Assembly: GCA_964430565.1 (NCBI GenBank)
Contig: CAYSFD010000051.1
Coordinates: 1 to 64,000, forward strand
Origin: VBDM01 sp964430565
GTDB taxonomy: Bacteria > Pseudomonadota > Gammaproteobacteria > Burkholderiales > SG8-39
Length of the DNA stretch: 64,000 bases
Direction of reading: 5' to 3'
Shown: one piece after another, positions 45,621 to 52,868 of the stretch
Numbering within the stretch: position 1 is the first letter of the stretch
Layout of the letters: every line of letters starts with the position of its first letter
Notes under the pieces: model-generated
What the model was told of the DNA's origin: nothing
Databases searched by the model: none
The model's input: the letters and a program-made list of their open reading frames with translations, nothing else
Position numbers and translations under genes: made by a program

Positions 45621-46589
45621 ATGCGATTACTCAAGATGTGGAGCGCTGCAATGTTCGCGGCGCTATGTTTGGCGAGCGCGGCAGTCGCGCAGCAATATCC
45701 GACCAAGCCGATCAAGCTCGTCGTGCTGATTGCGCCGGGCGGCGCGCCGGATGTAGCAGCGCGGGTCATGCAAGGCCCTCTTTCCGAGCGGCTGGGCCAG
45801 CCGATCGTGGTGGAGAACCGGGCGGGCTCCAACGGCAACATCGCCGGCGAGTACGTGGCGCGATCGGCGCCCGACGGCTACACGCTGCTGTTCGGCGCGG
45901 ACAGCCTGATCGCGATCAACCCGCACATCTACGCGAAGATGAGCTTCGATCCGCTGAAGGATCTCGCGCCTGTGGCGACGACGGTGATCACGCAGCTCAT
46001 CCTGTCGGTCAATCCCGCCGTTCCGGTGAAAGACTTCAGGGAATTCCTCGAGTATGCGCGCAGCGCCAAACCGCCCCTAAACTACGCGTCGGGCGGCAAC
46101 GGCAGCCAGCACCATCTCTCGATGGAAATGCTCAAGCAGCGAGCCGGCATCGACATGGTGCACGTCCCGTACAAGAGCGGGTCGCCGGCCGTCGCCGCGG
46201 CGGTTGCCGGCGAGGTGCCGATCGTGATGGCCGGCACGTCCTCCGGGCCATTGGTCAGAGCGGGCAGGCTGCGCGCGGTGGCGGTCACCGGCCGGAATCG
46301 TCTGCCGCTGTTGCCCGACGTTCCGACGATCGGTGAATTCTTTCCGGGCTATGAAGTCAACAATTGGCTCGGCATCTGGGCGCCGGCTGGCACGCCGCAG
46401 CCGATCATCGCCCGCCTGCGCACGGCGATCAACGAGGTCCTCGCGCTAACCGAGGTGAGAAAGGGCATGGGCAGCGTCGGCGGGGCCGAGCTGTGGATCA
46501 CGACGCCGGAGGAATTTGCCGCCACGATTCGCCGCGACTACGAGAAGTACGGCAAGCTCGTGAAGGAGATCGGCGCGAAGATCGATTGA
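45621..46589 (+). CDS. Bug/TctC-family periplasmic solute-binding protein
   Basis: This is a tripartite tricarboxylate-type (Bug) receptor, 322 residues. ATG 45621 is chosen for the AGGAGGG 9 nt upstream; earlier in-frame starts exist. The signal peptide ends ASAAVAQQ. The mature chain starts QYPTKPIKLVVLIAPGG, with VVENRAGSNGNIAGEYVARS and MVHVPYKSGSPAVAAAVAGE, all characteristic. Ligands of this family are usually carboxylates. No TctA/TctB membrane genes are nearby, as is common for orphan Bug proteins. Its last 60 bases are duplicated perfectly at 48013-48076. Confidence 0.93.
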   Translation: MRLLKMWSAAMFAALCLASAAVAQQYPTKPIKLVVLIAPGGAPDVAARVMQGPLSERLGQPIVVENRAGSNGNIAGEYVARSAPDGYTLLFGADSLIAINPHIYAKMSFDPLKDLAPVATTVITQLILSVNPAVPVKDFREFLEYARSAKPPLNYASGGNGSQHHLSMEMLKQRAGIDMVHVPYKSGSPAVAAAVAGEVPIVMAGTSSGPLVRAGRLRAVAVTGRNRLPLLPDVPTIGEFFPGYEVNNWLGIWAPAGTPQPIIARLRTAINEVLALTEVRKGMGSVGGAELWITTPEEFAATIRRDYEKYGKLVKEIGAKID

Positions 46590-46593
46590 GACG
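46530..46593 (+). repeat. 64-bp perfect direct repeat, copy 1 (3' end of tctC)
   Basis: It starts CGCCGCGACTACGAGAAGTA and ends GATTGAGACG, covering the last 19 codons, the stop and 4 further bases of the Bug gene. It is identical base for base to 48013-48076. Confidence 0.97.
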
Positions 46594-46744
46594 AAGGGAC
46601 TGACTGACGCTCGCGCGTTTGTTCCGCCCGCTCGCGGGGGGCTGCCGGAGTTCATTCAACGGCTATTTGATCTGCCTCAATACGCGGGGTGCGCCCGGGG
46701 TGTAAAAAAAAGCGTGTGCTTCATTGGGTGAGAGTGGGTGAATC

Positions 46745-47959
46745 ATGTCGTCTCCCAACCCTTTGGTAGGCGCCAGAAAGCGTGTCGCGATACAGACGGC
46801 TTTCACGATTCTTGTACTCGGTATCGCCGCTTGTGGCGGCGGCGGGGGCGATGAGACAACAGCCAACCCACCGCCGGGCAGGGCGATCCCCGGCTCGGGC
46901 AACGAATCAGGATTCGCGGCCGGCGGCACCTCCGACGGCGGCTACATCATCGTCGGGACCGTCAGCCCGGGAGTATCGGGCGGCACGGACGCCTACCTCG
47001 TGAAGGTTGATGCGACGGGCAACGTCGCATGGTCGCAATCACACGGCGGCAGCGGCGACGACAAAGGCTACTTCGTCCAGCCGACTCTCGACGGCGGCTA
47101 CATCGTGGTGGGCGAAACAACATCGGCGATCGGGGGCGGCCCCGGAATCCACCTGGTCAAGACTCTTTCCAACGGCATTCTCGATTGGGAGAAGACCTAC
47201 CCCGGCATTGTGGGCATCAAGCACTCGGAAGGGGCCGTCGTGCGCCAGACTGCAGGCGGTGGCTACATCATTGCCGGCACCGTGCCTGGCGCCGAGGGCA
47301 ACCCGGAACCCGACGCAATCCTGATCAAGACCGATGCCAGCGGCAACGTCCAATGGCAGCAGACCTTTGGCGATGAGCTGCCCAACCTGTGGGCCGAGGG
47401 CTACGACGTGCGGCAGACACCCGACGGTGGCTATATGCTCGTCGGCTTTCACGAGTTCACTTCCAGCTTCGCGGTCAAGCTGGATTCGAACGGTGTCGCG
47501 CAATGGGAGCAAGCATTCGGCCAACTGACGGGGCCGATCTATTCGGTGCAGCAGACGACAGACGGCGGCTACATCTATGTCGGCCGAACCGAGACGGGAG
47601 GAGGGCGCTGCGCGGCGCTCCTCGTGAAGGCGGACTTTCAGGGAACGCTGCAGTGGGAGAAAACCGTCGGCGCGCTGACCTCATGCCCGTCGCGTGTCAC
47701 CGGTATGCAGACCGCCGACGGCGGCTACGTGATCGCGACCAAGGGCAACAGTCGCAGCGGCGATGCCTACGTGGTCAAGACCGACGCTTCGGGCAACGAG
47801 CAGTGGGCGAGGCTGTACGGTGGCGACGGCGGGGACGCCGTGAGCGCCATCGTCCAGCGCGCGGACGGCGGCTACACCGTGGTCGGCACCACGAGCTCGT
47901 TCGGGAGCACGTCCGACATCTATTTCCTTCAGCTCGACGCGAGCGGGAATCCGCAATAG
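46745..47959 (+). CDS. Lipoprotein with seven DGGY-type beta-propeller repeats
   Basis: This is a predicted lipoprotein of 404 residues: hydrophobic segment TAFTILVLGIAAC gives a lipobox with C30, followed by a glycine-rich linker. Seven repeats of the form x-DGGYI-x-VG follow at regular spacing (SDGGYIIVG, LDGGYIVVG, AGGGYIIAG, PDGGYMLVG, TDGGYIYVG, ADGGYVIAT, ADGGYTVVG), each ending in a strand with KTDASGNVQW or similar. Seven blades fit a closed propeller. Function is unknown; such proteins are typically surface or periplasmic scaffolds. The gene sits between the two 64-bp repeats. Confidence 0.8.
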   Translation: MSSPNPLVGARKRVAIQTAFTILVLGIAACGGGGGDETTANPPPGRAIPGSGNESGFAAGGTSDGGYIIVGTVSPGVSGGTDAYLVKVDATGNVAWSQSHGGSGDDKGYFVQPTLDGGYIVVGETTSAIGGGPGIHLVKTLSNGILDWEKTYPGIVGIKHSEGAVVRQTAGGGYIIAGTVPGAEGNPEPDAILIKTDASGNVQWQQTFGDELPNLWAEGYDVRQTPDGGYMLVGFHEFTSSFAVKLDSNGVAQWEQAFGQLTGPIYSVQQTTDGGYIYVGRTETGGGRCAALLVKADFQGTLQWEKTVGALTSCPSRVTGMQTADGGYVIATKGNSRSGDAYVVKTDASGNEQWARLYGGDGGDAVSAIVQRADGGYTVVGTTSSFGSTSDIYFLQLDASGNPQ

Positions 47960-48012
47960 CGCTTTCCTGCCCCTCGCGTGCGGGCTACGGGCTTCCCGAC
48001 CAGTTGTCGGCG

Positions 48013-48076
48013 CGCCGCGACTACGAGAAGTACGGCAAGCTCGTGAAGGAGATCGGCGCGAAGATCGATTGAGACG
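48013..48076 (+). repeat. 64-bp perfect direct repeat, copy 2 (orphan tctC 3' end)
   Basis: It is identical to 46530-46593. Here it is not attached to a tctC gene: upstream is the spacer after the propeller gene. It still encodes RRDYEKYGKLVKEIGAKID plus a stop, so it is a tctC 3' remnant lying against the 3' end of the convergent dioxygenase gene. Confidence 0.97.
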
Positions 48077-48100
48077 GGAGCGGGCCAGCGCCGATGCCGC

Positions 48101-49099
48101 TCACCGGAACGCCGCGAAGCCGAATCCCGTCCCGGTGCCGGCGGGGGAGCGATAGCCGGGGATGTATTCCGCCCACGCCGCGGGCAGATGCTCCGAAGCG
48201 CCGGCCATGGCGATCCAGTTGCGGATCTCCGAGTTGCCGGAATTGAGCTTGCGCGGCGGCAGGCGCATGAGGGCCTCGCCGTCCTTCGCCTCGAGCGCGC
48301 GCACGATCTCGCGGTCGAAAGCCTCGTCGATGGCGAAGTGGGTCAGCCCGCCCGATCCGAGCACGCCCACGCGCGCCGGCCTGCCGTAGGATTCGATCGC
48401 GGCGCGAACCGCCTGGCCCAGGCGGAAGCAGCGCGCCGGCGTGGGTTGATTGGGCGGGTAGTAGGTGTTGAGGAACAATGGCACCATGGGCACGACCGGT
48501 GCCGTCCGCCCGAAGCCGAACAGGCGCTGGTGGACGAAAGCGAAAGCATGGCCTTCGCCTTCGCCGCGCGGGAAACGGTCGCACACCGCCACGTCGAAAT
48601 CGCGCCGCATCAGCTCGGCGATCAGGTGCTCGGTCATCTCGTGTTCCACCGGATACTCCAAGCTTCCGCTCGGAAGGTAGTAGCGTCCCTGGATCGCGGC
48701 GAACCAGTCTACCCACTCGGGTTTCGGCGGCCGCATCGCGTGCGGCAGGGTCTTGCCACGATAGACGAGCAGAGCCGGGATATTGTCTTCGAGGAAGAGT
48801 TCCTTCTGATCGTCGCCGAAGACCACGAGCGCGTCGAGCCTGGCGTCGCGGATCTCGGCCGACAGCCGGTCGAGCGCGGCCTGCGCGGCGGCGTGGCGCG
48901 CGGCGAATTTTTCCGGCGTAGTTTCGCCCACGTAGCGATCCCCCGCTTCGCGAAGCAGCGCCGCGTAGGTGCAGGGATTGCCCTCGCGGTCGACGAATTT
49001 CATGGTCGGCTCGCGCGGCTCGAAGCGGCTCCATTCCGCCGCGGTCGCGTTCAGCATCGGCGAGTGCGAGGTACCGATGGCAAGGACGATTTCAGCCAT
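48101..49099 (-). CDS. LigB-type extradiol ring-cleavage dioxygenase
   Basis: This is a class III extradiol dioxygenase catalytic subunit, 332 residues, related to protocatechuate 4,5-dioxygenase LigB and gallate-type enzymes. MAEIVLAIGTSHSPMLNATA includes the iron-ligand histidine H12. VVFGDDQKELFLEDNIPALL and LGSGGLTHFAIDEAFDREI are other family segments. The exact substrate is not decided by sequence; no LigA-type small subunit is next to it. It is 12 nt downstream of a broken tctC gene, which suggests an original aromatic-acid uptake/cleavage pair. Confidence 0.87.
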   Translation of the reverse strand: MAEIVLAIGTSHSPMLNATAAEWSRFEPREPTMKFVDREGNPCTYAALLREAGDRYVGETTPEKFAARHAAAQAALDRLSAEIRDARLDALVVFGDDQKELFLEDNIPALLVYRGKTLPHAMRPPKPEWVDWFAAIQGRYYLPSGSLEYPVEHEMTEHLIAELMRRDFDVAVCDRFPRGEGEGHAFAFVHQRLFGFGRTAPVVPMVPLFLNTYYPPNQPTPARCFRLGQAVRAAIESYGRPARVGVLGSGGLTHFAIDEAFDREIVRALEAKDGEALMRLPPRKLNSGNSEIRNWIAMAGASEHLPAAWAEYIPGYRSPAGTGTGFGFAAFR

Positions 49100-49111
49100 G
49101 TCGTCGCGCTA

Positions 49112-49448
49112 TCACTCCACTTTCACGCCGGCGCTGCGCACCACGTGTCCCCAGTCGTCGGCTTCCTTGCGGATCAGCGCGGCGAATTCGCGCGGCGGCA
49201 GGCTGTCGGGCTCGGCGCCCATGCTGGCGATGCGCTCGCGGTAGTTGGGGTCGTAGCCGCGGCTGCAGCTTCTCCGCGGCGAGCCGCGCGAAGACATCCG
49301 GCGCGAACCCGGCCCCGTAAGGCACGATGATCCTGATCGGCTTAGCCGGATACGCCTGGCCCAGGGCGAGCGGCGCTGCCGCGAAGGCAAGCAACAGGAA
49401 AGCGAGCGTGCGCAGTGTCCGCATTATCATTTCTTCCGGTGAAAGCAT
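49112..49448 (-). pseudogene. Deletion remnant of a Bug/TctC gene
   Basis: The 5' part encodes a signal peptide and mature start of a Bug protein (AYPAKPIRIIVPYGAGFAPD to ARLAAEKLQP). It then passes abruptly, in another frame, to a Bug C-terminus (YRERIASMGAEPDSLPPREF ending VRSAGVKVE at 49112). Some 200 central residues of a normal 320 are missing, so a large internal deletion with frame loss has occurred. The best starts are ATG 49448, 49430 or 49424. It cannot make a working receptor. Confidence 0.88.
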
Positions 49449-49551
49449 CCGGCGGCCGTCATGCCGTTTTTATGAAGGACTAAAGCCGTGTGGAAAAATT
49501 CCAGGTACGTTTCCCGATCCCGATAGTACACTTCCCCCCCAGCCCTGAAAA

Positions 49552-50352
49552 ATGACCCTTCCAACGAAACTCCTCCGCAACGCGACGATGCTTGCTTGCA
49601 GCGCGGCGCTCGCCGGTTGCGCCACCGTCCCGGCCGATGAGCTGCTCGCCTCGACCGCGATCGTTGCCGAGCTCGAGCGCGAGAGCGGCGCGGTCGTCGA
49701 AGCGGCGCGATTCTCCGAGGGCCGCGCCGGCGAGGTGCAGTCCGGCTGGGGCCGCTTCGTCGTTTCGCCCTTCGCGACGAAGAGCGCCTACGCCCTGGTC
49801 GAGAGCAACCCGGGCGTGGTGCTCGAGGGGCGCGCGGACGGCTCGGCCTCGGGGTTCTACCGGCGCATCCGCATCGATCCGGCGCGCCATCCCGTGATCG
49901 AGTGGCGCTGGCGCGTGCTGCAGTCGCCGGCGGAGGTCGACCCGCGGGTTCCCGCGCGCGACGACTCTCCGGCGCGCGTGATCATCGCCTTCCATGGCGA
50001 CCTGAAGCGCCTGGACTTCGGCGAGAAGTTCGCGTTGCGGCTCTACAACGCGCTCACCGGCGAGAAGATGCCGTACGCGATCATCATGTACAGCTGGTCG
50101 AGCAACGCGCCGGTCGGCACCATCATCGCCAACGACCAGACCGAGAAGATCCAGACCATCGTCGTCGAAAACGGCGGCGGCCGCATCGGCGAGTGGCGCG
50201 AGTTGCGGCGCAACGTGCTCGAGGACTACCGGCTCGCGTTCGGCGAGGAACCCTGGGACATCGTCGGGGTGGGGGTGATGACCGACGCGAGCAACACGCG
50301 CGAGAAGGCGCGCGCGCAGTACGGGGACATCAGCTTTCGGTTGGAGCAGTGA
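49552..50352 (+). CDS. DUF3047 lipoprotein
   Basis: This is a 266-residue protein of the DUF3047 family. A lipobox-like signal ends ACSAALAGC with C23, so it is a probable lipoprotein. The domain shows VIEWRWRVLQSPAEVDPRVP, DDSPARVIIAFHGD and AIIMYSWSSNAPVGTIIAND, typical of the family, whose function is unknown. It overlaps or nearly abuts the next gene on the same strand. Confidence 0.8.
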   Translation: MTLPTKLLRNATMLACSAALAGCATVPADELLASTAIVAELERESGAVVEAARFSEGRAGEVQSGWGRFVVSPFATKSAYALVESNPGVVLEGRADGSASGFYRRIRIDPARHPVIEWRWRVLQSPAEVDPRVPARDDSPARVIIAFHGDLKRLDFGEKFALRLYNALTGEKMPYAIIMYSWSSNAPVGTIIANDQTEKIQTIVVENGGGRIGEWRELRRNVLEDYRLAFGEEPWDIVGVGVMTDASNTREKARAQYGDISFRLEQ

Positions 50353-50396
50353 CGGCCGTTGGCATTGAAGCTGCGCTTCCCGCTCCCACGAGAGAG

Positions 50397-51176
50397 ATGA
50401 CTTCCCCCGCACACACCTTCCACGCCGTCGCGTTCATCGAGAACCTGGCTCTCAAGGAGCTCGCGCCCGCCTTTCCGGAGGCGAAGCGCACGCCGCACGA
50501 GCTCTGGTACACGACCCCCGCGGGGGGAACCGTCTATGTCTATCCTTTTGGCGCGATGGTTTTTCACAACGTGCCGCCCGCGGAACGCGAGGCGCAGGCG
50601 GCGCGCCTGCACGCGGCCCGGCACGGGCTGACGAATGCGCTGGGCTTTGAAGAATCTTTCACGGTGCGGGAAGAGCCGGGCGCGCGGCCCGACGTTCGAG
50701 ACGGCGTGCTTGTCGTCGACAACCTTACCTTCGAACGCGCGAGCGTGGTGGCGATGACCGTGGCGCAGAGCGCGGCCATGGATTACTACGATCGCATCGT
50801 CGAGGAGATGTTTTCCCGGACCGATCGCCTGGTCGAACGGCTGGAGAAAGCGGGCAGGGCGCCGTTCGCGACCCGGCCCCTGCACCGGTTCATCGGGACC
50901 GCCATCGGGACGCGCAACGAAGTCCTCTCCATCCTGCACATGCTGGACAAGCCGGACGCGGTCTGGGAGGACGCGACCGCCGACCGCATCTACCACGAGC
51001 TGCGGGCGGAGTTCGATCTGTCCGACCGCTACCAGGCGCTCGAGCTGAAGCTGCGCAGCGTGCAGGAGGCGCTGGAGCTGGTGCTCGACGTGACCCGGGA
51101 CTCCCGGCTGGTGCTGCTCGAGGCCTCCATCGTGCTCCTGATCATCATCGAGATCGCGCTGAGCTTCATTCGATGA
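50397..51176 (+). CDS. RMD1/DUF155 family protein with C-terminal membrane anchor
   Basis: This is a 259-residue homologue of the DUF155/RMD1 family (mitochondrial RMND1/Rmd1 in eukaryotes). From ATG 50397 (MTSPAHTFHAVAFIENLALK); GTG 50349, overlapping the previous stop, would add 16 residues. Features are TVYVYPFGAMVFHNVPPAER, a predicted coiled-coil region around 190-230, and a C-terminal membrane helix LVLLEASIVLLIIIEIALSF followed by IR, the usual family ending. Biochemical role in bacteria is unknown. Confidence 0.83.
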   Translation: MTSPAHTFHAVAFIENLALKELAPAFPEAKRTPHELWYTTPAGGTVYVYPFGAMVFHNVPPAEREAQAARLHAARHGLTNALGFEESFTVREEPGARPDVRDGVLVVDNLTFERASVVAMTVAQSAAMDYYDRIVEEMFSRTDRLVERLEKAGRAPFATRPLHRFIGTAIGTRNEVLSILHMLDKPDAVWEDATADRIYHELRAEFDLSDRYQALELKLRSVQEALELVLDVTRDSRLVLLEASIVLLIIIEIALSFIR

Positions 51177-51326
51177 CGAATCCCTTGATCGAATGGCGCC
51201 ATGAGGCGCCCTTTCTCAAGTCGCCGACACAAACTCTTACAATCAGAATCATCGAATTCGCGAAATTAGGCTCAACCGCCGATACCGCCGGTGCGTTTCT
51301 GTACGGAGGAGACGCAGGAGGTATTC

Positions 51327-52547
51327 ATGAAAGCGTTCGGCAAACACGTCCTTCGGCAACTGCTGGTGCTGCTCGTCTCGGTGTCGGTCGCGTTTGCGCA
51401 GAGCCCTGCGCCTGCCTCGCGCAAAGCTGCGGCCACGCAGCCGGAGCTCGATCAGATGCTCGCGCCGATCGCGCTCTATCCCGATTCGCTGCTGTCGCAG
51501 ATCTTCATGGCCGCGAGCTATCCGCTTGAAGTGGTGGAGGCGGCGCGCTGGTCGAAGGCGAATCCCGGTCTCAAGGGAGATCAGGCGGTCCAGGCGGTCG
51601 AGCAGAAGGATTGGGATCTCAGCGTCAAGTCGCTGACCGCGTTTCCGCAAGTCCTTGCGATGATGGACCAGCAACTGGAGTGGACTGCGCGGCTCGGCGA
51701 TGTTTTCATCGCGCAGGAGCCGCAGGTGATGGAAACGGTTCAGAACCTGCGGCAGAAGGCGCATGCCGCCGGCAATCTGAAATCGACCGAGCAGGCCACC
51801 GTGTCCCGGCAGGGAGAGGCCCTCGCCATCGCGCCGGTGAGCACGCAGGTGGTCTATGTCCCGTATTACGATCCGCGCGTTGCGTACGGTTCATGGTGGT
51901 GGCCGGCGTATCCGCCTGTCTACTGGGGGCCCTGGCCCGGCTACTACGCCTATCCCGGATATCCGGCGGGATTCTTCTGGGGCGTAGGCATCACGGTGGG
52001 CGCGGGATTTTTCTACAGTTCCTGCGATTGGCACCGGCGCCGCATCACCGTCGTCCATGTCAACCACGTCGTTGTGAATCGCCCAGGGGGCATCCACCGG
52101 CCGCCACACGCGGGAACCGCGCCGGTGGCATGGCGGCATGATCCCGCGCACCGTCGCGGCGTGCCATATCGCATCGCGTCGGTGCAGCAGCAATACGGCC
52201 GCAGCCCGGCGGCCGGCGAGCGGCGCGATTTCCGGTGGCAGGGTCCGATTGCTCCGGCAACGCGCAACAGCTCGCTGAATCGGCCGGAGGCGCACGCCGC
52301 CAAGGGGCGAAGCGGTGTTTCCGCCAATCCCGCCACCGCTCGAAGCGAAGCGCGCCCTGAATTCCGCGGCCCCGTGGGCCGCCCGCATGCGGCGCCGGTC
52401 GCCGCGGCCCCGCAGGTGCATGCGGGCCCCGGCAACGTTCCTCACGCGCAAGGCCCCACGCCGCAGCCGGGCACCGGTCACGGGCAGGCGGGAAAGCATG
52501 CAGCGCCGTCCCCGGCAAGAGCGCACGGCGAAGGGCGCGGACGCTAA
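51327..52547 (+). CDS. DUF3300 exported protein
   Basis: This is a 406-residue exported protein. ATG 51327 has AGGAGG 6 nt upstream. The signal peptide (to about residue 24) ends VSVAFAQS. The DUF3300 domain follows: LDQMLAPIALYPDSLLSQIF, ASYPLEVVEAARW and AFPQVLAMM. The middle is rich in W, Y, P and G (YGSWWWPAYPPVYWGPWPGY), and the C-terminal third is low-complexity, rich in H, P, A, G and R. Family function is unknown; such architecture suggests a cell-envelope role. Confidence 0.85.
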   Translation: MKAFGKHVLRQLLVLLVSVSVAFAQSPAPASRKAAATQPELDQMLAPIALYPDSLLSQIFMAASYPLEVVEAARWSKANPGLKGDQAVQAVEQKDWDLSVKSLTAFPQVLAMMDQQLEWTARLGDVFIAQEPQVMETVQNLRQKAHAAGNLKSTEQATVSRQGEALAIAPVSTQVVYVPYYDPRVAYGSWWWPAYPPVYWGPWPGYYAYPGYPAGFFWGVGITVGAGFFYSSCDWHRRRITVVHVNHVVVNRPGGIHRPPHAGTAPVAWRHDPAHRRGVPYRIASVQQQYGRSPAAGERRDFRWQGPIAPATRNSSLNRPEAHAAKGRSGVSANPATARSEARPEFRGPVGRPHAAPVAAAPQVHAGPGNVPHAQGPTPQPGTGHGQAGKHAAPSPARAHGEGRGR

Positions 52548-52868
52548 AAGCTTCGCCCCCGGCGCCATGAATGCGCCGGACCGTGGGCAAGCTTCTTGCC
52601 CACGCTCTCAACCGTAAGATCGCCCGCTTTTTGTGGTTGACTCATCCCGATTCCCGGGCCGACACTGGCCGGCTGCGAAAGGTTCATGAAAGGCAACATC
52701 GACCATGAATCATCTTCGATGGGTCGCCGCACCCTTTGGAACAGGCATCCCCAAGATTCAAGGGGAGATCGCGCCGTGTCCGCGCACATTTCCGCTTTGC
52801 ATCGTTCCGCCGGGAACCCCATTCCGAGCGCTATCCCGATTCGCTAACTCACTGACGAGGAGGCCCCC
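52548..52868. other. Intergenic stretch between DUF3300 and amidohydrolase genes
   Basis: The 321-bp gap holds a perfect 10-bp hairpin at 52582-52604 and, at its end, the GAGGAGG ribosome site of the amidohydrolase gene. I see no other gene or recognisable promoter in it. Confidence 0.55.
52582..52604. other. Perfect palindromic hairpin after DUF3300 gene
   Basis: CGTGGGCAAG (52582-52591) and CTTGCCCACG (52595-52604) with loop CTT. There is no T-tract, so it is either a Rho-dependent 3' structure, a stabiliser or a repeat-type palindrome. A smaller GGCGC/GCGCC stem lies just upstream (52561-52577). Confidence 0.6.

Noticed and set aside
47389..48072. Plus-strand frame ending DYEKYGKLVKEIGAKID as a second gene after the propeller
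   Set aside because: The frame is a shadow inside the propeller gene that happens to enter the duplicated tctC tail; only the last 19 codons are tctC-derived.
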